From Aliidongia dinghuensis (GTDB taxonomy: Bacteria > Pseudomonadota > Alphaproteobacteria > ATCC43930 > CGMCC-115725), in NCBI RefSeq assembly GCF_014643535.1, contig NZ_BMJQ01000033.1:1-32814 (forward strand): a stretch of DNA of 32,814 nt. The letters are read 5' to 3'. The notes beneath the pieces are model-generated. The model did no database searches. It was not told where the DNA came from and saw nothing but the letters and a program-made list of their open reading frames with translations. Below are positions 24,634 through 31,703 of the stretch, piece by piece; within the stretch, counting starts at the first letter, position 1, and every line of letters starts with the position of its first letter. The translations under genes and the position numbers were made by a program.

Positions 24634-25362
24634 CTAGCGGATCGATCCGATGAAGCTCTTGAGCTCCGGCGTCCGCGGGTTGGCGAAAAGCTCGGCCGGC
24701 GGCCCCTGTTCCCAGACCGTGCCCTGGTGCATGAAGACGAGCTTGGTCGCGACCTGGCGGGCGAAGCCCATCTCGTGGGTGACGAGCACCATGGTCATGC
24801 CCTGGCGCGCCATCTCCTCCATGACCTTCAGCACCTCGCCGACGAGTTCGGGATCGAGCGCCGAGGTCACTTCGTCGAACAGCATGAGGTGCGGCGCCAT
24901 GGCGAGGCAGCGCGCGATCGCGACGCGCTGCTGCTGGCCGCCCGACAGGCGCTCGGGATAGGCGTCGATCTTGTCGGCGAGGCCGACGCGCTCCAGGACC
25001 TCTCGCGCGAGCTTGCGGCCCTCGGCCTTGGCGATCTTGCCGGTCAGCACAGGGGCGAGCGTGATGTTGCGCTCGACCGTCAGGTGCGGGAACAGGTTGT
25101 AGGCCTGGAACACGATGCCGACGCGTTGCCTGAATTCCCTCAGGTCGGGCATGTCGGCATGGACGCGCTTGCCCTCGACCCGGATTTCGCCGCCATCGAT
25201 CCGCTCAAGCCCGTTGAGGCAGCGGAGCAGCGTCGATTTGCCGGAGCCGGAGCGGCCGATGATCGTAACGATCTCGCCCTCCTCGATCTCGAGCGAAACG
25301 CCGCGCAGCACATGGACCGGGCCGAAGCTCTTGTGGACGTCCGAGATTTCAACGAGAGCCAA
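24634..25362 (-). CDS. Amino-acid ABC importer ATP-binding protein (TTG start)
   Basis: A 242-residue PAAT ATPase. Walker A is G-R-S-G-S-G-K-S-T, with V-F-Q-A-Y-N-L-F-P, signature L-S-G-G-Q-Q-Q-R, and T-H-E-M-G-F. Walker B reads L-M-L-F-D-E-V-T-S-A-L-D-P, with Val in place of the common Pro. There is no ATG near the start of homology. TTG at 25362 has TGGAGA eight bases upstream and gives the normal length, so it is chosen; the frame to 25467 overlaps the permease. Its start overlaps the permease stop by 14 bases, suggesting coupled translation. Confidence 0.88.
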   Translation of the reverse strand: MALVEISDVHKSFGPVHVLRGVSLEIEEGEIVTIIGRSGSGKSTLLRCLNGLERIDGGEIRVEGKRVHADMPDLREFRQRVGIVFQAYNLFPHLTVERNITLAPVLTGKIAKAEGRKLAREVLERVGLADKIDAYPERLSGGQQQRVAIARCLAMAPHLMLFDEVTSALDPELVGEVLKVMEEMARQGMTMVLVTHEMGFARQVATKLVFMHQGTVWEQGPPAELFANPRTPELKSFIGSIR

Positions 25363-25996
25363 GGCGAGTCTCCAGGGAGCGCGACCAGAGGGTGAGCGGC
25401 AGGCACAGCGCGAAATAGAGCGCCGCCACGGCGCAATAGACGGCGAGCGGCTGAAACGTCGCCGCACTCACTAGCTGTCCGGCGCGGGCGAGCTCGACGA
25501 ACCCCACGATGGAGGCGAGCGAGGTGCCCTTGATGAGCTGGACCAGGAAGCCCACCATCGGCGGCAGCGCCAGGCGGAGCGCCTGGGGTGCGATCACATG
25601 GCGGAACTGCTGCCAGCGGGTGAGGCCGAGGCAGGCGGCCGCCTCCCACTGCGCGTGCTTCACCGCCTCGATGCCGCCGCGCCAGATCTCGCCCAGGAAG
25701 GCGGCGGTGTAGATCGTATAGGCGATGCCGACGGCAACCAGCGCCGGCACTTCGATGCCGAGGAATACCGGTACGCCGAAATAGAAGAACATGAGCAGGC
25801 CAAGGAGCGGCACGCCTTGGACGAGCTGCAGGAGTGCCGTGGCAAGGAAGCGCGGCAGCCTGGCGCCGCTCGTGCGCATGAGTGCCAGGCCGAGCGCGAG
25901 CGGTCCGCCGCAGGCGAGCGCGATCGCGAGTAGGGCCAGCGTCCAGCGCAGCGCGGTCAGGAGCGACAAGAGGTCGGCGGCGGTGAGGGAACGCAT
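25349..25996 (-). CDS. Amino-acid ABC importer permease (second)
   Basis: A 215-residue HisM/GlnP-type permease with about five membrane helices. The EAA loop is E-A-A-A-C-L-G-L-T-R-W-Q-Q-F-R, and the family block V-Q-G-V-P-L-L-G-L-L-M-F-F-Y-F-G replaces the typical R-G-T-P. It lies 12 bases after the other permease gene. The two would form the heterodimeric channel for the binding protein at 23802-24590. Confidence 0.88.
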   Translation of the reverse strand: MRSLTAADLLSLLTALRWTLALLAIALACGGPLALGLALMRTSGARLPRFLATALLQLVQGVPLLGLLMFFYFGVPVFLGIEVPALVAVGIAYTIYTAAFLGEIWRGGIEAVKHAQWEAAACLGLTRWQQFRHVIAPQALRLALPPMVGFLVQLIKGTSLASIVGFVELARAGQLVSAATFQPLAVYCAVAALYFALCLPLTLWSRSLETRLGSR

Positions 25997-26008
25997 CGGC
26001 CGGCCTCC

Positions 26009-26677
26009 TCAGCGCCTGACGGGCCAGCGGAACACGAGCCGCCCGGCCGCCGCGAACAGCAGCTTGAACGCCATGGCGAGCGCGAAATAGAGCGCGCAGA
26101 TCACGGCATAGACCTCGAAGCTGCGATAGGTCCGGCTCTCGATGAAGCTGCCGGTGTGGAACAGCTCCGGTGCCGAGACCTGGGAGGCGAGCGAGGAGCC
26201 GAGCAGCAGCAGCACGAACTGGCTCGTCATCGCCGGATAGATCGCGCGGAGCGCCGGCGGCATGACGACGTGGCGGAAGCTCTGCCAGCGCGTGAGGCCG
26301 AGACAGAGGCTCGCCTCGATCTGGGCCTTGGGCACGGCTCCGAGGCCGGCGCGGACGATCTCGACCGCATAGGCGCCAAAATAGAGGCTGAGCGCGATCG
26401 CGGCGGCCGGCAGGGGTGGGAGCCGTATGCCGATCGCCGGCAGGACGAAGAAGATCAGGAACAGCTGGATCAGCGCCGGCGTGTTGCGCACGAGCTCGAT
26501 ATAAGAGCGGATTGCGACCCGGACCGGTGCCGGGCCGCTGCGCAGCAGCAAGGCGCCGGCAATGCCGATCATAAGGCCTGCGCAGGCCGCGATCACCGTG
26601 AGCGCGAGCGTCAGCAGCGCGCCGTCGAGCAGCATGCCCTGATAGCGCCAGAGCGGCTGAAAGTTGAGCGACGGCAT
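26009..26677 (-). CDS. Amino-acid ABC importer permease (first)
   Basis: A 222-residue PAAT permease with about five helices. Motifs are Y-I-E-L-V-R-N-T-P-A-L-I-Q-L-F-L, I-E-A-S-L-C-L-G-L-T-R-W-Q-S-F-R and M-P-P-A-L-R-A-I-Y-P. ATG 26677 begins one base after the stop of the DSD1-type gene (TGAcATG), so the two are almost certainly translated from one message. The long frame to 26917 runs out of phase through that gene and is not real before 26677. Confidence 0.89.
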   Translation of the reverse strand: MPSLNFQPLWRYQGMLLDGALLTLALTVIAACAGLMIGIAGALLLRSGPAPVRVAIRSYIELVRNTPALIQLFLIFFVLPAIGIRLPPLPAAAIALSLYFGAYAVEIVRAGLGAVPKAQIEASLCLGLTRWQSFRHVVMPPALRAIYPAMTSQFVLLLLGSSLASQVSAPELFHTGSFIESRTYRSFEVYAVICALYFALAMAFKLLFAAAGRLVFRWPVRR

Positions 26678-26678
26678 G

Positions 26679-27986
26679 TCAGCCGAAGAAGGTCCGGTAG
26701 GCGGTCCGCACCCGCCCGTCGGGATCGAGGCCGAACAGCACGCGCCAGCGGTCGAGGCAGGTGCAGGGGTGCGAGATGCCGAATTCCAGCACGTCGCCGA
26801 CGGCGAGCGGGCTGTTGTCGGAAACCGCCAGGAACGCATGCTGGTCGTTGAGCTTCGCGACGCGCGCGTGATCGGGATCGAAGCCGTCGACCGGCGCACC
26901 GTCACGATATGCTGCAAGCGGCCGAGGCAGATCCTGGTCGAATGACACGTCGCGCATGCCGAAGCCCAGGATGGCGAGGCCGGGCTCGGGCCGCGACAGG
27001 ACTTCGCCCCAGAGCCGAAGCGCCGGGCGGAAACTCGTGGCGGCGGACCGGACGATCCCGTTCACGACGAAGCCCTGCCGCTCGTCCATGGCGCGCAACG
27101 CCCGATCGTAGGTGCCGTGGTCATGGAAGAACAGCGCACCGCTGCGCAGCAGCAGCGTGGCATTGCCGTCCGCGGCGATAGGTGCGGATGCGGCACCCAC
27201 GACCAGGTCGAAGAAGGCGGAGCCGCCGGCGGAGAACAGCAGGGGCGCCGTTGGCACGCGCTCGCGAACGCGGGCGAAGGCGTCGAGCGCCCGCGTCATC
27301 AGCGCCTCGATCGCCTGTCGGGTCGCAATCGGATCGGCGCTTGCCGCTGCACCCTCATAGGTCGCAATGCCGCCCAGCGCCAGCCGACCGTCGGCAGCCT
27401 GGACCGCGGCGATGATCTGCTCGACGGTCGCTGCGTCGCGGGCGCCGCCACGGCCGATGCCGACCTCGACCAGGACCGGCAGGGCCGAACGGTTTGCCTC
27501 CGTGGCGGCGACGGCGAGCGTTGCCACCGCTTCCGGCGAGTCGGCGAAGATCCGCACGTCGACGTCCGGATAAGCCGCGAGAAGGGCGCCCAGCCGCCGG
27601 CCGCTTGCGATCCCGCCGATCTCGTTGGCAAGCAGCAGCCGCTTGATGCCGGCACGCAGCATGACCGTGGCCTGCTGCAGGTTCGCGACCGTGATGCCCC
27701 AGACCCCGGCCGAGATCAGATCCGCGGTCAACTGCGGCGCCATCGGCGTCTTGGCATGGGGAGCCAGTGCGGCGCCGTGGCTGCGTACATAGGCGAGAAG
27801 CAGCTCGCGGTTTGCCGTGAAGGCTGCTTCGTCGAGCGTCAGGACCGGCAAGCTCATCTCGCCGCGTGCCGGATGCCAGCCGCAGTAAGCTACATCACGC
27901 AGCTTCATGGGCGTCGTGCCGGGCGGGACGCCCCGTACGGTGTCGTCGAGCGGACCATCCAGCGTATCTGCGATAAAAGCGTGCAT
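26679..27986 (-). CDS. DSD1-type PLP enzyme (D-threonine aldolase / D-serine or hydroxyaspartate dehydratase-like)
   Basis: A 435-residue fold-type III PLP enzyme. It has an alanine-racemase-like N-terminal barrel with Schiff-base Lys79 in A-P-H-A-K-T-P-M-A-P. The C-terminal D-serine-dehydratase-like domain carries the zinc pair His406 and Cys408 in S-H-P-C-T-C-L-D-R-W. Family members dehydrate or cleave D-serine, D-threonine or D-threo-3-hydroxyaspartate; dehydration yields an unstable enamine. The ORF is 50-60 residues longer at the N-terminus than many homologues. ATG 27986 has only a weak GGACG site, and ATG 27908 is an alternative. As first gene of a run with two RidA genes, dehydration to an imine or enamine is the favoured activity. 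Which beta-hydroxy substrate it uses is unknown. Confidence 0.86.
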   Translation of the reverse strand: MHAFIADTLDGPLDDTVRGVPPGTTPMKLRDVAYCGWHPARGEMSLPVLTLDEAAFTANRELLLAYVRSHGAALAPHAKTPMAPQLTADLISAGVWGITVANLQQATVMLRAGIKRLLLANEIGGIASGRRLGALLAAYPDVDVRIFADSPEAVATLAVAATEANRSALPVLVEVGIGRGGARDAATVEQIIAAVQAADGRLALGGIATYEGAAASADPIATRQAIEALMTRALDAFARVRERVPTAPLLFSAGGSAFFDLVVGAASAPIAADGNATLLLRSGALFFHDHGTYDRALRAMDERQGFVVNGIVRSAATSFRPALRLWGEVLSRPEPGLAILGFGMRDVSFDQDLPRPLAAYRDGAPVDGFDPDHARVAKLNDQHAFLAVSDNSPLAVGDVLEFGISHPCTCLDRWRVLFGLDPDGRVRTAYRTFFG

Positions 27987-28012
27987 TCGTCCGGGCGCGG
28001 TTCAGTGAGTTT

Positions 28013-28026
28013 TGACAACGTTACCA
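28013..28026. promoter_or_regulatory. LacI-type operator, imperfect half-matched site
   Basis: TGACAACGTTACCA, a degenerate copy of the palindrome at 28044-28061. The first nine bases are identical, and the right arm carries two changes. The centre-to-centre distance is 33 bases, about three helical turns, so two repressor dimers could sit on the same face. Confidence 0.65.
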
Positions 28027-28043
28027 TTTCATAGAAATTTGCA

Positions 28044-28061
28044 AATGACAACGTTGTCATT
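28044..28061. promoter_or_regulatory. LacI-family operator, perfect 18-bp palindrome
   Basis: AATGACAACGTTGTCATT is an exact palindrome with a central AACGTT, the form bound by many LacI/GntR/Pur-type repressors. It lies 58 bases upstream of the DSD1-type gene start, where the promoter should be. The LacI gene at 21222-22307 in the same run is the natural partner, giving feedback control of the whole operon. Confidence 0.8.
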
Positions 28062-28355
28062 GAAGATCTATCGACCATACGCCGTTGAGCCGTCGCTGCG
28101 CTAAGCGTCTGCTTCCGCGTTCCGAGCACCAAAAGCCGCCGTTCCGCCCTCGGCCAGCTCCGCCCCTTCCGCTTCGCGCCCAAATCGGTCATTCGGCGGC
28201 AATCGAAGGAGCCCCGGGCGCGGACCGGGATACAACCGTCGCTCACCGGCGCCACGAGGAAGCCCTAAGCAAACCTGCACAGAGGTGGTCATTCCGGTCC
28301 TTTCGGGAGCTCCCAAAAGCTGCACGGTTGCTCACTCGGTTGCATCTAAAAATGT
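28062..28355. other. Non-coding spacer between divergent operons
   Basis: Nearly 300 GC-rich bases without a supported gene on either strand. Short frames here are Arg-rich and have no ribosome site. I see no terminator or RNA motif. Confidence 0.45.
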
Positions 28356-28372
28356 GCATATACGAATCGTGA

Positions 28373-28440
28373 GCAAATTTATAATGCGACAAGTCGCAAA
28401 AAGAGTCGTATATTTGCGGATCGCACTGAAAGGCAAATTT
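28373..28440 (+). promoter_or_regulatory. AT-rich control region with repeated GCAAAT words upstream of glnH
   Basis: GCAAATTT occurs at 28373-28380 and again at 28433-28440, and its complement ATTTGC at 28412-28417. The last two form an inverted repeat ATTTGC-N15-GCAAAT. The base composition is markedly lower in GC than the neighbouring genes. This looks like a regulator-binding stretch; RpiR at the operon end is a candidate. Confidence 0.45.
28380..28398 (+). promoter_or_regulatory. glnH promoter -10 with overlapping dyad
   Basis: TATAAT at 28380-28385 is a perfect -10 hexamer. It is followed at once, sharing one base, by TGCGACAAGTCGCA (28385-28398), a 6+6 inverted repeat with a two-base centre that would cover the transcription start. 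No good -35 is visible, which suggests either an activator or an extended contact. It lies 72 bases before the glnH ATG. Confidence 0.55.
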
Positions 28441-28469
28441 CAGGCGCATTCGCAGAGGAGTGCTTCACG

Positions 28470-29213
28470 ATGAAAATGAAATTCCACCAGGTCCTGATCG
28501 GCGCATTCATCGCGGCCGTCTCGCTCGGCGCCGCGCAGGCCAAGGACCTGATCGTCGCCACCGACACGGCCTTCGTGCCGTTCGAGTTCAAGCAAGGCGA
28601 CAAATATGTCGGCTTCGACATCGATCTTTGGGATGCCGTCGCCAAGGACATCGGCGTCACCTACACGCTGCAGCCGATGGACTTCAACGGCATCATTCCG
28701 GCACTGCAGACCAAGCAGGTCGACGTGGGGCTCGCCGGCATCACCATCAAGGACGAGCGCAAGAAGGTCATCGATTTTTCCGACGGCTACTACGACAGCG
28801 GCTTCCTGCTGATGGTTCCGGCCGCCAGCAAGATCGCCGGCCCGCAGGATCTCAAGGGCAAGACGCTGGCAATCAAGACCGGCACTTCGGCCGCCGATTA
28901 CGCCAAGGCGAATTTCAAGGACACGGAACTGCGTCAGTTCCCGAACGTCGACAATGCCTATCTCGAGCTTCAGACCGGCCGCGTCGATGCCGCCATGCAC
29001 GACACGCCGAACGTTCTCTACTACGTCGCGACCGCCGGCGCCGGCAAGGTCAAGGCCGTGGGCGAGCAGATGATGGCCCAGCAATACGGCATCGCCTTCC
29101 CCAAGGGCAGCGACCTGGTCGCCAAGGTGAACGCCTCGCTCGCCAAGCTGAAGAAGAACGGCACCTATGCGGCGATCTACAAAAAGTGGTTCGGAACCGA
29201 ACCTAAGATCTAG
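28470..29213 (+). CDS. glnH: Glutamine-type ABC importer periplasmic binding protein
   Basis: A 247-residue GlnH-like protein, the same length as E. coli GlnH. Residues 1-24 are a signal peptide (V-L-I-G-A-F-I-A-A-V, cleavage after A-Q-A). The mature protein starts D-L-I-V-A-T-D-T-A-F-V-P-F-E-F, then G-F-D-I-D-L-W-D-A-V-A-K-D-I-G and V-G-L-A-G-I-T-I-K-D-E-R-K-K-V-I-D-F-S. It ends Y-A-A-I-Y-K-K-W-F-G. The start has AGGAGTG upstream. Similarity to enterobacterial GlnH is high along the chain. The attached amidase gene hints that the true ligand could be a conjugated amino acid rather than free glutamine. Confidence 0.93.
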   Translation: MKMKFHQVLIGAFIAAVSLGAAQAKDLIVATDTAFVPFEFKQGDKYVGFDIDLWDAVAKDIGVTYTLQPMDFNGIIPALQTKQVDVGLAGITIKDERKKVIDFSDGYYDSGFLLMVPAASKIAGPQDLKGKTLAIKTGTSAADYAKANFKDTELRQFPNVDNAYLELQTGRVDAAMHDTPNVLYYVATAGAGKVKAVGEQMMAQQYGIAFPKGSDLVAKVNASLAKLKKNGTYAAIYKKWFGTEPKI

Positions 29214-29234
29214 TCGCCACGCGTCTCGACGCCA

Positions 29235-29257
29235 GCGCGCCGGCAGCCCCGGCGCGC
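29235..29257 (+). other. GC-rich intercistronic hairpin after glnH
   Basis: Perfect nine-base stem GCGCGCCGG / CCGGCGCGC with a five-base loop, no T-tract. It lies in the 62-base gap between glnH and glnP and probably raises the glnH share of the transcript. Confidence 0.65.
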
Positions 29258-29275
29258 GCCATGCGAGTAAGTCAA

Positions 29276-29932
29276 ATGCAATTCGACTGGTCGGTGGTCA
29301 TCAGTTCTCTGCCCGCGCTTCTGGGCGGCGCGCGGCTCACCATCCTCATCGCCCTCGCCGGTCTCGTCGGAGGCCTTGTCGTCGGAACCGTGGCAGGCTT
29401 CATGCGGGCCTATGGACACTCGTTCCTGAACGCAACCGCCTTCGCCTATGTCGAGATCATCCGCGGTACGCCGATCGTGGTGCAGGTGATGTTCATCTAT
29501 TTTGCCCTGCCGGTCCTGGCCGATGTGCGCGTCAACCCGATGACGGCCGCAATCACCGCCATCATCGTCAATGCGGGCGCCTACATCGCGGAAATCGTGC
29601 GCGGAACGCTGCTCTCGGTCAGCAAGGGCCTGAAGGAAGCGGGGCTGGCGCTCGGCCTGCCGATGTGGAAGGTGCTGGCCTATGTCATCGGCCCCATCGC
29701 CTTTCGCCGTATGATCCCGCCGCTCGGCAACCAGTTCATCGTCAGCCTCAAGGACACTTCGCTGTTCATCGTCATCGGCGTCGGCGAACTCACCCGGCAG
29801 GGCCAGGAAATCATGGCCTCCAACTTCCGCGCGGTCGAGGTCTGGACCGCCGTTGCCATTCTCTACCTCGTCATGACGAGCTCCTTGACCATCGTTCTCC
29901 GGCTCGTCGAAAAGAGGATGCGCATCCTGTGA
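29276..29932 (+). CDS. glnP: Glutamine-type ABC importer permease
   Basis: A 218-residue permease with about five helices, closely matching E. coli GlnP. It starts M-Q-F-D-W-S, then E-I-I-R-G-T-P-I-V-V-Q-V-M-F-I-Y-F-A-L-P, G-A-Y-I-A-E-I-V-R-G, E-A-G-L-A-L-G-L, and L-F-I-V-I-G-V-G-E-L-T-R-Q-G-Q-E. ATG 29276 is chosen over 29261 because GlnP proteins begin M-Q-F-D-W-S. Its TGA overlaps the GTG start of glnQ by three bases. It probably works as a homodimer, since there is only one permease gene. Confidence 0.93.
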   Translation: MQFDWSVVISSLPALLGGARLTILIALAGLVGGLVVGTVAGFMRAYGHSFLNATAFAYVEIIRGTPIVVQVMFIYFALPVLADVRVNPMTAAITAIIVNAGAYIAEIVRGTLLSVSKGLKEAGLALGLPMWKVLAYVIGPIAFRRMIPPLGNQFIVSLKDTSLFIVIGVGELTRQGQEIMASNFRAVEVWTAVAILYLVMTSSLTIVLRLVEKRMRIL

Positions 29933-30657
29933 GCATCGTGGAATTCAGAAACGTCACCAAGACGTTTGGCTCGATCACCGTGCTGAAAGACGTCGATCTG
30001 GACATCAAGGCCGGCGAGGTGGTTGTGCTGATCGGCCCGTCCGGCTCCGGCAAGTCGACACTCCTGCGCTGCATCAACGCGCTGGAGGAAATCGACGGCG
30101 GAGACCTGGTGGTCGACGGCATCAGCGTCCGCGAGGGCCGTTCGCGCGTGCGCCTCATCCGCCAGGAAGCCGGTATGGTGTTCCAGCAATTCAATCTTTT
30201 CCCGCAGATGACGGCGCTGGAAAATGTCGCGTTCGGCCCGCGCCGGGTGCGCGGCGTGGCCAAGGCGGAAGCGACCGAGCAGGCGAAGGCGCTGCTTGCC
30301 AAGGTCGGCCTCGCCGAGCGCAGCCATCACTACCCGACGGAACTCTCCGGCGGCCAGCAGCAGCGTGTCGCCATTGCGCGCGCGCTCGCCGTCAGGCCGA
30401 AGCTGATGCTGTTCGACGAGCCGACATCGGCGCTCGATCCGGAACTTCGCCAGGAAGTGCTGCGCGTCATGCAGTCGCTTGCCGAGGAGGGAATGACCAT
30501 GATCGTCGTCACCCATGAGATCGCCTTCGCCCGCCAGGTCGGTACGCGGCTGATCTTCATGGAGGGCGGCAAAATCACCGTCGACGGCGATCCCGCCGTT
30601 CTGCTCGACAATCCCCAGAATCCCCGGCTTCGCGAGTTCCTCCAGCATGTCCACTGA
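29929..30657 (+). CDS. glnQ: Glutamine-type ABC importer ATP-binding protein (GTG start)
   Basis: A 242-residue ATPase very like E. coli GlnQ. Walker A is G-P-S-G-S-G-K-S-T, followed by R-L-I-R-Q-E-A-G-M-V-F-Q-Q-F-N-L-F-P, signature L-S-G-G-Q-Q-Q-R, and Walker B M-L-F-D-E-P-T-S-A-L-D-P-E-L-R. It ends L-R-E-F-L-Q-H-V-H. The GTG at 29929 overlaps the glnP stop (GTGA) and gives the family-standard N-terminus S-I-V-E-F-R-N-V. A longer open frame upstream is a shadow over glnP. Its 3' end overlaps the next gene by 11 bases. Confidence 0.93.
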   Translation: MSIVEFRNVTKTFGSITVLKDVDLDIKAGEVVVLIGPSGSGKSTLLRCINALEEIDGGDLVVDGISVREGRSRVRLIRQEAGMVFQQFNLFPQMTALENVAFGPRRVRGVAKAEATEQAKALLAKVGLAERSHHYPTELSGGQQQRVAIARALAVRPKLMLFDEPTSALDPELRQEVLRVMQSLAEEGMTMIVVTHEIAFARQVGTRLIFMEGGKITVDGDPAVLLDNPQNPRLREFLQHVH

Positions 30658-31693
30658 AGTCTCTCGTGGGCTTGCCAGCCTCGAAATCGAAGGCAACTCC
30701 TTCGAGATCGGTGCGGCCCTCGGCCGCCACGGGGCAGAGATCGTCTCTCGTTACCTTGTGCGCACCCATGCCTGGGCTTTCGTCACAAGCTTCCGCGACA
30801 GCGATCTCGTGCGCTCGGCGAAAGCGCTGGCGGAAGCCCGCTTCCCCCGCTATCTCGAAGAGCTGAAGGGGCTCGCAGCCGGTCTCGGCCTTGCCTTCGA
30901 CGACGTCTTCGCCTGGAATTGCCGCGGCGATATCTGGGCGATGAGCCCGGACGGCTGCACGACCGTGCAGATACCGGGCGCCGAGCCGGTCGTGGCGCAT
31001 AACGAGGACGGCGATCCAGGGCTAAGATCCGGCTGCGTGCTGGCCACGGTGCGCCCGGAGAGCGGCCGCGTCTTCACTGCCTTCGTCTACCCGGCCTCTC
31101 TTCCCGGCCATACCTTCGCCGTCAACGACGCGGGGCTGGTGATGACGGTCAACAACATCCGCTCGCGCGCCACGGGGGAGGGCCTGCCGCGCATGATCCT
31201 GACACGGGCGCTCATCGATTGCGGCACGCTCGACCAAGCACTTGGCCTCGTCCGGCAGCAGCCCCGCGCCGGCGCGTTTCATCTGACGCTTGCGCAGGCC
31301 GGCGAAGCGGAAATCGTCAGCGTGGAATTCACCCATGCCAATGTTTCCGCCCGTCCTGTCCGCCGCCTGTCGAGCCATGCCAATCATCTTGTCCATGACG
31401 GCATGCGCGTCGAGCGCCAGATCGTCACCGCCTCCTCGCGCTCCCGCCAGGAACGGGGTGACGAGATGATCGCGGCAGCGGGCGGTGCGATCGATCCGCT
31501 GACCATCCTCCGCGACACCGCGCGCGCGGCCCTGCCAATCCACCGCATGCAGCCGGATGACCCCGACAACGAGAACACGCTGGCGACGGCGATCTTCAAG
31601 ATCGGCGCGGACAAGGTGGAATGCGCCATCTATGATGCGGCCGACAGCCAGCCGCGTTTCCGCTTTACCCAGCCGCGGACATCTCCTGCATGA
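30647..31693 (+). CDS. Peptidase C45 / acyl-transferase-type Ntn amidohydrolase
   Basis: A 348-residue member of the C45 family (acyl-CoA:6-aminopenicillanate acyltransferase fold). These are made as a proenzyme and cut themselves before a Cys that becomes the N-terminal nucleophile. Here the Gly103-Cys104 pair in S-P-D-G-C-T-T-V is at the expected position. It is followed by V-V-A-H-N-E-D-G-D and N-N-I-R-S-R-A, both typical. There is no signal peptide, so it is cytoplasmic. It overlaps glnQ by 11 bases and is clearly in the same operon. It probably hydrolyses an amide bond of an imported N-acyl or peptide-like amino acid. Penicillin biosynthesis is not implied. Confidence 0.85.
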   Translation: MSTEVSRGLASLEIEGNSFEIGAALGRHGAEIVSRYLVRTHAWAFVTSFRDSDLVRSAKALAEARFPRYLEELKGLAAGLGLAFDDVFAWNCRGDIWAMSPDGCTTVQIPGAEPVVAHNEDGDPGLRSGCVLATVRPESGRVFTAFVYPASLPGHTFAVNDAGLVMTVNNIRSRATGEGLPRMILTRALIDCGTLDQALGLVRQQPRAGAFHLTLAQAGEAEIVSVEFTHANVSARPVRRLSSHANHLVHDGMRVERQIVTASSRSRQERGDEMIAAAGGAIDPLTILRDTARAALPIHRMQPDDPDNENTLATAIFKIGADKVECAIYDAADSQPRFRFTQPRTSPA

Positions 31694-31703
31694 GGTTTTC
31701 CGC

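Noticed and set aside
6698..27986. Complete beta-hydroxyaspartate cycle
   Set aside because: A class V PLP enzyme, an ornithine-cyclodeaminase-family enzyme and a DSD1-type enzyme resemble BhcA, BhcD and BhcC. However, they sit in three different operons, no BhcB dehydratase is present, and the class V enzyme looks epimerase-like.
17671..27986. Ectoine utilisation (ehu-eut/doe) cluster
   Set aside because: A cyclodeaminase, an AstE/DoeB-type deacylase and an amino-acid importer are present. The hydrolase DoeA/EutD, the EutB dehydratase and the transaminase are absent, and the deacylase is in a different operon from the cyclodeaminase.
28062..28355. Possible RNA element or repeat in the long spacer
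   Set aside because: No second copy in the window, no stable fold I could define and no T-tract.
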